Assembly: GCA_032718475.1 (NCBI GenBank)
Contig: JAUCBJ010006641.1
Span: 1-57,973, forward strand
DNA length: 57,973 bases
Reading direction: 5' to 3'
Source of the DNA: Nemertoderma westbladi
Taxonomy: Eukaryota > Xenacoelomorpha > Nemertodermatida > Nemertodermatidae
Shown: positions 42,901-52,100 of the stretch, one piece after another
Layout: each line of letters starts with the position of its first letter
Numbering within the stretch: the first letter of the stretch is position 1
The notes under the pieces: model-generated
The model's database searches: none
What the model was told of the DNA's origin: nothing
Seen by the model: the letters and a program-made list of their open reading frames with translations, nothing else
Made by a program: the position numbers and the translations under genes

Positions 42901-43970
42901 TTGCCTGCTCCAGGACACAAGGGACCTCCAGAATTCTCTTTGTGCCTGCGAAGGTGACCATTACCATTTACCAGAATATCTTTCTTGCATACAGAGCATC
43001 TTGAATGGGCTTGGACACCTATACCTTGCGTGCTGGAAGTCGAATGGACTGGATTTACATCACCAATGAGGCAATCTTCTGAAATGTTAAAACCTTGGGT
43101 CTGTGTGGTGCATGGTGCTTTCCCCTCCAAACCACCGTGCTGGGTTGATCCTGGTGTGCCTGCCTGCGGATTTGTAAAAGGATTCATTCCTTTTGAGCTG
43201 GGATTAGGTGCATCGCTGAGAGGAAATGCCTTAATAGGGTTAGCAAACACTATTGTGGCCAAGTTTAGACGGAGAGACTGGATCGACCTGTCATTGACAC
43301 CTGATAGTGGGAAGGATGTCTGATAGCACTCATTTGGGGGTTCAACACTAAACTTTGCGAAGTGGCAGACGTAGATTGCACACTGATGAGAGTCATTAAA
43401 CTGCAGCTTGGGGGTATGGGGAAGTATTATAATACCGGAGTGATCTTCATTGTTTAGTACTGCTAATGAAATGGCCCAGTCCCTTAAGTCGTGGGTCAGC
43501 TTTTCGTGGCTACCACCCAAGGAGTCGAAGCAACGAATATAACCAGCTTTTGGGTGGAATGTTAGAAGGATCCAGTGGTTGTTGTTTATATTTACTGGGA
43601 AGAGTAAGGTATCATAGTCGAAGATGTTAGTATTAGCGATCCATTTGGAAATTCTAAAGGGACCATCTGGAGAATTGAGGACATCGAAAAAACGGCAGTT
43701 GAAGGGGCGTGATCGACCATAGGACCTCTCACAGAAGAATCGCAGGAGACCTTCCAAAACATTATCGGTCAACCAATTTTTACCAGAGATAGATTCAGTG
43801 TCACGCTTTACAAGAGGGATCCCACATAAAATATTCTCTGGGCTTTCATCGGGTGCCAGATCCCTGACTAGCTGACTTTCAGTAAGATCATCTATGTGGA
43901 TATTAGGTGTTAGTTGGCTTTCAGTTAGATCGATACATGGAACTGGAAGCTGAAATTTGGGCCTGGCCAT
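39924..43970 (-). CDS. NeSL-like polyprotein: Ulp1 protease, PHD finger, reverse transcriptase, restriction-like endonuclease
   Basis: An intact 1348-codon ORF. Residues 60-210 are a Ulp1/SENP-type cysteine protease: NNHW (His 132), RCFDS (Asp 149), and Q190 with HQCAIYVC (Cys 197). A C2H2-like segment is at 325-345 and a PHD finger at 381-427 (CPTCSEG...HCANC...WYHLSC...WFCGTC). RT spans about 625-900: SSAAGPDGLRPGHL, motif A KIDMKNAFNS (771-780), GMQQGDPSGPLLF, motif C FLDDGTVGG (854-862). A knuckle CKCG...HHALSC (about 1166-1182) precedes a restriction-like endonuclease: KRPGGM, LVWDATCVDT, KYRNL and FEPLAFETTG. The NeSL clade (first described in C. elegans) joins Ulp1-type protease, RT and this endonuclease. 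The usual PD of the endonuclease reads PG here, which may matter. No damage to the frame is visible. Confidence 0.9.
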   Translation of the reverse strand: MARPKFQLPVPCIDLTESQLTPNIHIDDLTESQLVRDLAPDESPENILCGIPLVKRDTESISGKNWLTDNVLEGLLRFFCERSYGRSRPFNCRFFDVLNSPDGPFRISKWIANTNIFDYDTLLFPVNINNNHWILLTFHPKAGYIRCFDSLGGSHEKLTHDLRDWAISLAVLNNEDHSGIIILPHTPKLQFNDSHQCAIYVCHFAKFSVEPPNECYQTSFPLSGVNDRSIQSLRLNLATIVFANPIKAFPLSDAPNPSSKGMNPFTNPQAGTPGSTQHGGLEGKAPCTTQTQGFNISEDCLIGDVNPVHSTSSTQGIGVQAHSRCSVCKKDILVNGNGHLRRHKENSGGPLCPGAGKLADVQCGDYSNSEEKSQSDEQLVCPTCSEGNMRKQIVHCANCSVWYHLSCVGLRKKDSESLPHWFCGTCLDRPRTILPDVDPSYSKYLENLASYIAMLKQSIPVLAKIPKGARIMAADALAPLLKEAIDNPAPITWARLLAFSFGALAKPIPATNDHLQPSLTSKVKHQIRDYMASPCLPNPRVPLHTTHQQHKPSNLDEAELIRKRVSAKFMDGDVRGAVRIITSQEGFADHSEDTINALREKHPPAPLDLDLPPPPDDTLAGPVITTKEDVLASIQSFPLSSAAGPDGLRPGHLRDVVSRGTGAAGDKLLSELTRLANTAHRGETPKFAVPIFFGACLCALNKKGGGLRPIAVGNTFRRLVTKTGIKPLSEVLGAELRPTQLGYGTKGGCEAAVHATRQYINGTKEQKVVLKIDMKNAFNSMRRDVFLKAARDRLPSIYPLVWQAYSTPTVLIFGDHIIESATGMQQGDPSGPLLFAVGEEPVTKLVGSELNIWFLDDGTVGGTTESVLSDVVAIIPELAKIGLIVNDAKCELILLNHTPEAATETIHKFSQLLPNIRVLNKVDQVLLGAPLTRDAIEPAIQSKLKSLEVMVDRLVHVDAHQGFTLLKNCLAVPRLQYTLRTSPTFNNTGDLQEFDTVVQDALSSITNVNFQAKSSTQGSLPVSLGGLGIRKLEDLALPSYISSLHSTDILVNSVLSNTFGLEPSCDLAGAVKAWREKFSSVEEPSGAARNNQKAWDTISATITQRDLFVKADQVETARLAAAAQVESGLWLHATPIPSLGSNLDPEALRIGIAQRVGAPICHKHTCKCGKEVDIFGHHALSCRNSMGRFPRHAALNDVLKRSLSRAGLPSVLEPTGLDRGDGKRPGGMTIYPYSKGRCLVWDATCVDTFAPSHIIRSAIEPSSASAAAEELKRVKYRNLGQQYQFEPLAFETTGVFGPSTISVLKDLGRRLIAESGDPRESLWLKQRIGIAIVRGNALCVRGSISAVE

Positions 43971-44286
43971 CGCCAGGCAGGAGATAACAGATATGAGGTA
44001 AATACTATAAATGAGCGAAAAGATTGTATACTATAAATACTTCCCCCGTTTTCTCTTATTGACAAAGAATTATCACCTGTACAATGTACATTGAGAATGC
44101 CGTCCACTATGTTATTGTGAAATGCAACTTATACATAGTAGGCCTAACATACTGTATATCATTATTACTTTGATTATAATATAGCTTTAATTGCATAAAA
44201 CACCCTACATTTTAGCTACATTTTTTTCTTTACTCAGTTCATAATTCTCAGACTATTCGAAGAATTATCAAAAATTAAAAAAAAAA
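43971..44286 (-). other. NeSL-like element 5' leader
   Basis: AT-rich leader upstream (on the minus strand) of the polyprotein start, ending in A-rich sequence at the resumed TACTGCAGTA array. No ORF of note. Confidence 0.5.
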
Positions 44287-44309
44287 TAACACATATTTAA
44301 TACTGCAGT
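44287..44309. repeat. Resumed piece of the right-arm palindrome array
   Basis: TA at 44287-44288, a 12-bp spacer ending ATATTTAA, then TACTGCAGT at 44301-44309. This keeps the exact 22-bp register of the array at 39191-39589. The last palindrome is cut after nine bases by the BEL LTR. Confidence 0.78.
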
Positions 44310-44569
44310 TGTCCCAAATATACTGTATTTAGGATGATCAGCTGGGTGCTTTCAGTTGGTGGTTCAGTCAGGCAGTACGGCAGTAGAGTACACCGTGCTT
44401 TTAGTTTTTACTGTTTTAGTTTTGTGTTATCTGACATTTATGTATGTACGTTATCCTATCATATACTGATATATATACGAACTGAGTAATATACTAGCAA
44501 GCAAGAAATACATGTTTTCTTTCGGTCTGTGATATTTTCGATGTCCGGGATTCCGAAATATTCCGGACA
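44310..44569 (+). repeat. BEL/Pao 5' LTR
   Basis: Starts TGTCCCAAATATACTG and ends TTCCGGACA, 260 bp, giving the usual TG...CA ends. Its first 88 bases recur at 57886. It includes a TATA-like stretch (about 44465-44480). Confidence 0.88.
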
Positions 44570-44571
44570 TT

Positions 44572-44589
44572 TGGTGCGGTGACCCGGGA
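44572..44589 (+). promoter_or_regulatory. BEL/Pao primer-binding site
   Basis: TGGTGCGGTGACCCGGGA starts two bases after the LTR; TGG pairs with a tRNA CCA end. I could not name the tRNA with confidence. Confidence 0.75.
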
Positions 44590-44765
44590 CTCGCCCGGAA
44601 ATTGTCGTCCTGACAATTTAATAACTCTTACCGGTAATACCGGTAGAGCCTAATCGTTTTACCGCAGCACTAGCAGTAGCAGACTTGTCTGCTAGTCCAG
44701 TAGTCAGCAATCAGGCTTGCGTATTGGGTCAACGGATCCCGATTTAACGGCAACGTAATAGCGTC

Positions 44766-45218
44766 TTGGACATGGATGCTGACACCTTACGACACCTGAA
44801 AAATAAGCGACGAGGTCACAAGTCGGTAGTGTCTCGACTAATGACTCAACTCGATGGTTTAATCTATGTTGACGCAGCCACTAGGGAGTTTGTAACCGAT
44901 CCGGATGTCGACACGATCCGGGATGTTATCGAGGCTCTTCGAGTTCAACAATCGAAGTTGAACGATGTCAACGAGGAAATATATTCTCATATTGTCGAGG
45001 CTGACGTCATTGCTGCGGATATAGAAACGAATTCCAAGGACGATATGCGAATTTCTTCCACAATACGACGTTGTGAGAAGTTCATACGAATTAGAGAGGA
45101 CAACAATCGTTTCAATTCTGGTGATTATCATGGTCAATTCGATGATATGGGCCAACCACAACATCCTCACAATCATAATACATCAGGTGCGTCCTCTACA
45201 AATGACTTCATGAACTAA
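44766..45218 (+). pseudogene. BEL/Pao gag, N-terminal part (split by LINE)
   Basis: 150 codons from the first Met after the leader. The charged, helical sequence (KNKRRGHKSVVSRLM at the start, EALRVQQSKLNDVNEEIYSH in the middle) is typical of the coiled-coil N-terminal segment before DUF1759 in BEL gag. It ends early in a TAA close to where LINE sequence starts. The gag resumes at about 52440, so the real gene is interrupted. Confidence 0.75.
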
Positions 45219-45307
45219 ACTCTGAAACTAAACAACTGAAACTCAGCACTGTCTGCCTGTATTTTGATTATACCTGTACACGTTACCTACCCATTGCTGG
45301 TTTGTGT

Positions 45308-45646
45308 GGTTGGTAACTGACCCTGGGGGTGTAGAACAGAGTCGTCTACACCCAGATATATGGTGAAGACACCAGGGCCGGTGATTCCCAACAGTACAGT
45401 GATTATCTTGTACCGTACCGCATGCATACCTGGCATCTAGTTACCGCACAGCTACCTGTGGCTAACTATCAGCAGTCAAGCAGTATAAGTCAATATAAGG
45501 AATTATCTACAGTTACGGAGACCTAAACGCCGAATCGCAATACCTTTGCCACCACTCAGTTGGTAACTATCCCTGGTGGGTTGCGGACAGAGTCGCCTCC
45601 TCCCATATATTTGGTATAGAAGAAGCCAGGGATAGTGAGTCCCAAC
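45308..45646 (+). other. Pair of structured hairpin repeats in the LINE 5' UTR
   Basis: Two related elements of about 85-88 nt, at 45308-45392 and 45559-45646. Each starts GTTGGTAACT-ACCCTGG or its like and ends CCAGGG...CCCAAC, so the ends pair. Element 1 has an inner stem GGGTGTAG/CTACACCC. Both keep the loop ACAGAGTCG. They could be promoter monomers or a structured RNA; I could not match them to a known ribozyme. Confidence 0.6.
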
Positions 45647-45704
45647 CTGCATACGGTACCGGTACCGCAGTTAAGATATATACTAATAAAAAACAATAAA
45701 ACAA

Positions 45705-48700
45705 ATGGAGAAGACGCCAGATTTTCGCAAAATGAGTACAGTTCGACTAAAGACAGTCCTCTCTACCATGGACTTATCTACTTCCGGGACAAGGGCGGAA
45801 TTAATACTAAGAGCAGAGCGGTTCATTATTGGAAACAAAACCAAATACATTCAATATGAGGCCACAAATGGGTCAGGTCCAGGTACAGCTGGAAAACCAG
45901 ATAATGAATCTGGGCAACAAAACTTGAACGTAACCACTGATTTCGGAGTATTATCGTCGGATAAACCGGACAAAGAACCTGGGCAACTATACAGGAATGT
46001 AACCACCAAGCTTGGAGTAAGTTCGACTGAAAAACCGGACAAAGAATCTGTGCAACTAAACCGGAATGTAACCACCGAGTTCGGAGAAAGTTCTGTGGAA
46101 AAACCGGACAAAGAATCCGGGCAACTAAACCGGAATGTAACCACCGAGTTCGGAGAAAGTTCTGTGGAGAAACTGGACAAAGAATCCGGGCAACTAAACC
46201 GGAACGTAACAACCGAGTTTGGAGTATGTTCGACTGAAAAACCGGACAAAGAATCTTGGCAATTAAACCGGAATGTAACCACCGAGTTCGGTGAAAGTTC
46301 CGTGGAAAAACCGGACAAAGAATCCGGGCAACTAAACCGGAACGTAACAACCGAGTTTGGAGTATGTTCGACTGAAAAACCGGACAAAGAATCTCGGCAA
46401 CTAAACCGGAATGTAACCACTGAGTTCGGAGAATGTTGTGCGGAAAAACCGGACAAAGAATCTGGGCAACCAAACCGGAACGAAACCAACGAGTTCGGAG
46501 TCAGTTCGGCGGAGGAACTGGCCCATGATTCTGGGCAACTAGATTGTGACTCAACTCCGGAGTCAGGAGTAGGCTGGGTCAGTCCGGTTTTCGAAAAAGT
46601 TGAGCTCATTACACTCGACGCATCAATGGAGAATACATCTTATAGTTACTGCAAATCTGATAACACCCTCCCACATATCATTTCTGGTCATCAGACAAAA
46701 ATAACTGACTTCATCAAAAAGTCAAACACTGAAACACCGAATACAACAATCAACAATAATAGAACAAAGAATACAGCTGGAAATGATATTGTAGAAAGAA
46801 TTGAAATATTTCCAACCAACCCAAACAATATTGGGAAAGATCTTACTAATGAGATTCATAATTATATACTAACCCTAAATGATGACTACATCCCAGGAAT
46901 TGTAATCCCCACACCAGGAGAAAGATGGGAATGTCTACAGCCGAAAGCGTGGTTAAGTAACACCATAGTTGATGGTTTCTTTGGACTGATAGAACGTCAC
47001 TACACTCAGGTATCATCAATATCCAGTCAACTTGCAGTCAAATTCAATCTGGGTGGTTACGATACTCTAAGCGCTATAAAATACATTGCACCACGGTATA
47101 TAGGTAAACACTTAAAAACACTACCCAAATATCTGCTATTTCCAGAATGTATAGACTCACATTTCATACTGCACGTAGCTAACTGTTGCTCTAAAGAAGT
47201 GTGCTGCATCAACTCAATGGCTAATTCAACTAATATGCCAACAAAGACTACCTTCAAAATCATAGATTTGCTATCCAAGATTGATTACATCCACAAACGA
47301 GACATTATAGAAACTGGAAGTTGGATACATAATTGGAAGGCCGCTGTACACTATCTTGATTTCCGACAACAGCCTAATGGCTACGACTGTGGCTTATATC
47401 TATGCCTTGCTGCACTCTCTGTGGCACAGGATTCCAAAGAATTACCACAAATCCACACTGACAGTGAAGAGGCTAGGAAATGGATTACCCAATGTCTAGA
47501 TGAATGCCGTCTAGTAAACAATTCAAGGTTACCCAATCTAGATATAGATACATCAATGTTGAAATCCCTAAATTCAAGTACAACTATCACTAATATCACA
47601 TCCACAAAACCCAAGCCACTAAACATAGTGGTCGACAAGCATCATATCAACCCAAGTAGTAACAGCATGGGAAACGAAGATGAAACCTCCACTACATGCG
47701 CTAACACACTGAACAAGACCAATAATGCCAATACAAATATCAATCTTTTTAGAATAAAAGAACTTCCAAGAAAGAAAAAAATTAAATATCTCAATAACAT
47801 TAGTGAAGATGATAGGAAAATGCTGAGAGATGTACTACTGGACAAAGTGAGATGTCTTATGTCCCCAGTACAATGTGCAGTCTTAAAATTAAAAGAAAGA
47901 CTATCAAACCGCGAAGCTTCAATTGATATCTGCGAATTGGAACAATGTTTAAATGAAAATGTGCTTACAGACGCCTGTCTGAAAAGACTGAAACGTGATG
48001 ATACAAACCTTAACGAACAAACTACCATTGATTGTCTACGTAGGGAAATGTTGTCTGCAATCTCATCCCTGCAAACAAGGTTGTGTATATCAGAAAACAA
48101 AAATGATGAGCTGCAAGACAAAATGAATCGACTAAGTGATGAAGTAAACAATGAACGTCACAAGAGGATGATCTTGGAAGCAAAACTATGTGAAAATAAT
48201 GTTCACAAACACAATTATAGAACTGTTGCGGAACCTAGTGACAATGGAAACAGCAGCTATATCACTGTTGATTTAGCAGTTTCTACTCCAACTCCTACCC
48301 CCACCAAGTCCAGTGAAATTAAAAGATTAATAAACACATCAAATGATGCATCCATACAAAACCCTGAACCTTACCAAGTACAAGCCAAAGGTAGGAGAAG
48401 TAAGGGATGTTTGAAACCATATACCGGTACCAGAGTTGCTACTGAAGGAAAACTCAGTCACAATGTTAAAACAACAGCTTCCTTTAATCAATCAGAGTCA
48501 GAGATGAAATGCTTGGCGGCTAAACCAAGGAATAACAAACTGCTGTATGCCAACAGATACAACATACTAAACGAAGAATGTTATACTGAGGTTCCTCAAG
48601 ATCCAGATTGGAGGAACTCGTCAATAGTACGCAAATATAATCAAAATCCGATTATAGGATCAGAATCTGAGAGACATACTAATATAGTAGTTCCAACATC

Positions 48701-49127
48701 AATACCATCTATATCCAATGGAAAGGCGGTTTTCCACCAAGAATCAGACATAGAGCAACCCCGTTCATCGAACTCAATGTTATCATGTGCGCGTTCTAGG
48801 AAGTTTATGCCCATATATGTGAAGGGAGTACATCGTTCGCATAGTGAGGAGGACGTGGTTCACTATCTAGAAGAAAGAAGTGTCCACATTGATAGGATAA
48901 CCACACGAATACATTATGATACCAAAAATATGAAAATTACAATTAAACCTGAAGACTTGGTTATTGTAATGGATCCCATTTTCTGGCCAGAAGGGATATC
49001 GTGCCATGAATGGCAACACAGACACAGTCAAAAACAGATACAAAGAAAATTTCTTGTAAATGGAGGCCCAAACAAACCTCAACATAACAGTGGTCGCCCT
49101 TATTCCATACCCAGGTATCGACTTTAG
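45705..49127 (+). CDS. LINE ORF1: SAP domain, 23-aa repeats, Ulp1-like protease, coiled coil, RRM-like end
   Basis: An intact 1140-codon ORF. Residues about 10-44 form a SAP DNA-binding motif (RLKTVLSTMDLSTSGTRAEL). Residues 64-293 are ten copies of a 23-residue repeat (KPDKESGQLNRNVTTEFG and variants; 69 bp, so in frame). Residues about 400-590 are a C48/Ulp1-type protease: WLSNTIVDGFF, SHFILHV (His about 486), and QQPNGYDCGLYLC (Cys about 562). Residues about 785-850 are a coiled coil (LQTRLCISENKNDELQDKM). The C-terminal part reads MPIYVKGVHRSHSEEDVV, like the RRM-type fold of other LINE ORF1 proteins. Expected role: binding element RNA and chromatin. The protease may process element proteins or remove SUMO-like modifiers; its substrate is unknown. 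Confidence 0.82.
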   Translation: MEKTPDFRKMSTVRLKTVLSTMDLSTSGTRAELILRAERFIIGNKTKYIQYEATNGSGPGTAGKPDNESGQQNLNVTTDFGVLSSDKPDKEPGQLYRNVTTKLGVSSTEKPDKESVQLNRNVTTEFGESSVEKPDKESGQLNRNVTTEFGESSVEKLDKESGQLNRNVTTEFGVCSTEKPDKESWQLNRNVTTEFGESSVEKPDKESGQLNRNVTTEFGVCSTEKPDKESRQLNRNVTTEFGECCAEKPDKESGQPNRNETNEFGVSSAEELAHDSGQLDCDSTPESGVGWVSPVFEKVELITLDASMENTSYSYCKSDNTLPHIISGHQTKITDFIKKSNTETPNTTINNNRTKNTAGNDIVERIEIFPTNPNNIGKDLTNEIHNYILTLNDDYIPGIVIPTPGERWECLQPKAWLSNTIVDGFFGLIERHYTQVSSISSQLAVKFNLGGYDTLSAIKYIAPRYIGKHLKTLPKYLLFPECIDSHFILHVANCCSKEVCCINSMANSTNMPTKTTFKIIDLLSKIDYIHKRDIIETGSWIHNWKAAVHYLDFRQQPNGYDCGLYLCLAALSVAQDSKELPQIHTDSEEARKWITQCLDECRLVNNSRLPNLDIDTSMLKSLNSSTTITNITSTKPKPLNIVVDKHHINPSSNSMGNEDETSTTCANTLNKTNNANTNINLFRIKELPRKKKIKYLNNISEDDRKMLRDVLLDKVRCLMSPVQCAVLKLKERLSNREASIDICELEQCLNENVLTDACLKRLKRDDTNLNEQTTIDCLRREMLSAISSLQTRLCISENKNDELQDKMNRLSDEVNNERHKRMILEAKLCENNVHKHNYRTVAEPSDNGNSSYITVDLAVSTPTPTPTKSSEIKRLINTSNDASIQNPEPYQVQAKGRRSKGCLKPYTGTRVATEGKLSHNVKTTASFNQSESEMKCLAAKPRNNKLLYANRYNILNEECYTEVPQDPDWRNSSIVRKYNQNPIIGSESERHTNIVVPTSIPSISNGKAVFHQESDIEQPRSSNSMLSCARSRKFMPIYVKGVHRSHSEEDVVHYLEERSVHIDRITTRIHYDTKNMKITIKPEDLVIVMDPIFWPEGISCHEWQHRHSQKQIQRKFLVNGGPNKPQHNSGRPYSIPRYRL
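45894..46583 (+). repeat. 69-bp in-frame coding minisatellite of LINE ORF1
   Basis: Ten 69-bp units encoding the 23-residue repeat; the last is diverged. Central units are nearly identical and alternate between ESSVE and VCSTE endings, which suggests dimer-wise expansion. Confidence 0.9.
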
Positions 49128-52100
49128 CATTGGATCAAACGACACAGAGACTGGGATTGTGATTAGCGATGGTTTGAAACAAAATAAGGAAAATATAAAC
49201 GTTAAGGTTAAAGTCTCATCACATATCACTGGAACTACGCAAACAAATGACACAATTCGTAAAAACTCATATACCATTAATGAAACACTTGTGCGCATGT
49301 GCACATTTAATAGTAAAGGCTTGAGTTCAAGTATCGATTACTTAGACTGTTTATGTACAAACATGGACATAATTTCAATTCAAGAACACTGGCTGGACAT
49401 GGCAGAATTAAAATACCTAGTATTCTCAAGATATGGAGACTTCCACTGTGAATCGCTCGTCAGTAATCTCATGGACAACCCAAATAGGGTTCGTGGGGCT
49501 GGAGGAGTACTCTTAATGATACGGAAATCACTCATTAAGTCAAAAACTAAACAGTGTTCGAATGATGACATTGTGGGTTCTCTGATTGAAATGCATAACT
49601 CTAACCTGCAATTTATCTTCTTATCTGGATATGCGCCAGATACATCCAAGCCAAAGGAGCAGTATGATGACTTTCTTGGCAGAATCAAACAAATTTTGGA
49701 ATGTAATAATCAAGCTATACCTTACATTCTCTTAGATGCAAATGCTGACCTTGGGAACACATGTGGTCAACGTTGGACAAAAGAACACCCGAATCGCAAT
49801 GGCAGGTTGCTATCGGAGTTCTTGGCTGCAAACAATTTAGTGGCAGTAGATACATATGGTAAATTTTCAGGACCATCTGTTACTTTCAGGGGGCCTCAGG
49901 GCGATTCATATATAGACCATATACTCACAACCAACCCTGGTGACCAACTAATAGTGAGCGGTGAGGTAATAAACCCACATGTCCATGCTCTCTCTGATCA
50001 CAGTCCAGTAGTAGCTGAGATAGCAATTGTAAATGAACATAATACAAATAACAAGGAGAATACACAGGAATTTACCAAAAGATTACCACGAGTAGCCTGG
50101 AGTAAGGCGACTACAGCTCAACTCAACAGTTATAAGGAGTATGTAGAGAATAAGCTGGATAATCTCCACTCAAGCAGCATGAACTCTTTCGATTGGACAT
50201 CTGAGGAATTGAATAGATACACCGAGGAGATGCAGAGAGCTATTACAGAGGGAGCCAATCTCTTTATACCTGTCAGCAAATTTCGAAAAAAGACGACCAA
50301 TATTCGTATAAGGAACAAATTAATATCTAGTCATGCAAATACTACTAAGGAGCTGTATAAAATTTGGAAGCAAAATGGTAAAATTAAAAGGGACTCTTTT
50401 AGCATAGCATTGAAAGAGTCAAAGAAATCACTAAGGCACCTTAGAAACTGGCTTGCGAAACAATCAGTGAGATCCAAAACTGGCGGCATAGTACATAACA
50501 GGAATAATCCTCATGAGTTCTGGAAAGACTTCTCAACTAAAGAAGGAACAGCTCCCATCAGCATGGCTAAATCACTGAGAGATAATTTAATACATGTTAT
50601 GAACTCAGCTGAAACTGATGCTGAAAGTGAGTTAGACAAAGTAGTCATCGAACTGAAACTACTATCAGAAGGTAGAAGTCCTCCAACAATATCAGAGGGT
50701 ACTGTTAAACATGCTATACTAGCATTAGCTAGGGGCAAATCTCCAGATTTCTTTAATCTTTCAGCAGAGGACATTCTTCATCTTGATGAAAACTATGCTG
50801 CTGTACACTTATGCAACATCTTCAATGCCTCAATCCGATTGCAGACAGTCCCTGAAGTCTATGGAAGGACACTGATAACATACATACATAAAAGTGGAAA
50901 CCGTGGAACTACACGACCAAACAGCTATCGACCAATTGCCACTGTATCTGTATTTGGTAAACTGTTCGAAGCTATCACCCTCAAACAATTCATTCTTCCA
51001 TACATATCTACAAACTCATGCCAATATGGGTACAAAAAAGGAGTTGGATCAGATCTTGTAGTAGCGTTGATACAGGAAATTATTGAGTCACATCGTCAGA
51101 GAAATCAGTCCCTTTACATATTTCAGTTGGACATAGCAGGTGCATTCGATCATGTCTCTTACAGTGTATTATTTAAAACCCTCTCGGAGCATATTTGCCC
51201 TTTTATCTGTTTGACCCTAATTAATTATTACAGAGTTGGATTACTGTCTCTAAAGTTCGGAGATATGATATTGACCAATGGAATTCGAACAAGGATAGGT
51301 GTAAAACAAGGATCATTGTTGTCACCAACGCTATTTAATGTCTATTTAAAGGGAGCCTTAGATTCAGTTGAGAAAACAGGCCTTGGAGTATCTTTTCACA
51401 ACATCTGGTCAGGTCTAGTTTGCTATGCGGATGATATAGTTTTATTGTGCAATAATAAAGAGGAGATTACTAGTATGCTAGCATTACTATCATATGAAAT
51501 GGATAAATTGAACCTAAATATGGAACCCACAAAATCAAAATGGATGAGCATTATACCCAAAAACACATACCGACCCCTATTCATCAACTCAGCAAATTGC
51601 CTATTCCCTGAATCCCAAACAATCAAATTCCTTGGCCACACCTTATATGGAAATAATAACTGTAACACTAATTACTCAGTCATAATTCAAACTCTTGCGT
51701 CTATGTCACAAGCGTTTCACAAAAATGGCTGGACCATTCGATGGTACACCATAAACACAGTGTTCAATCTTTGGTCCAGGATGGCCATACCAGCAATTCT
51801 GTACAAAATAAAATTCATAATAGGGAATCTAAATCAAGATGAAATCGAATCTATGAATGCATATTATAGAAAGATACTCAGGGGACTTCTTTATGTTGGA
51901 TCGTACGTCAATAATGCTACATTAAGGAAACTCTCAGGATGTAGAGATCTATCACTTGAGGTATACCGTGACGTGACTAATTGCATGCTGCGTTTGGTAG
52001 TTAGTCCACATCTCAAACTTCAGTTGCTGCTACGACTTGGTCTTATCTGGAACTATCAGTCAAAGCGGCGCTATCCTGGACTGGGAAGTACATATATGCG

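Larger units (their letters stand above)
39590..44286 (-). mobile_element. NeSL/R2-group non-LTR retrotransposon inserted in the right arm
   Basis: Minus-strand element interrupting the TACTGCAGTA array: the array breaks as a half site TACT at 39589 and resumes at 44287 with TA, a 12-bp spacer and TACTGCAGT. It contains one intact ORF (43970-39924), a 5' leader of about 315 bp (43971-44286) and a 3' UTR of about 330 bp with two 30-bp repeats (39850-39912). No poly-A tail is evident. Exact ends are inferred from the array register. Confidence 0.8.

Noticed and set aside
45826-46609. Antisense frames of 215 and 252 codons opposite LINE ORF1
   Set aside because: Shadows of the 69-bp in-frame repeat; the sense strand carries the domains.
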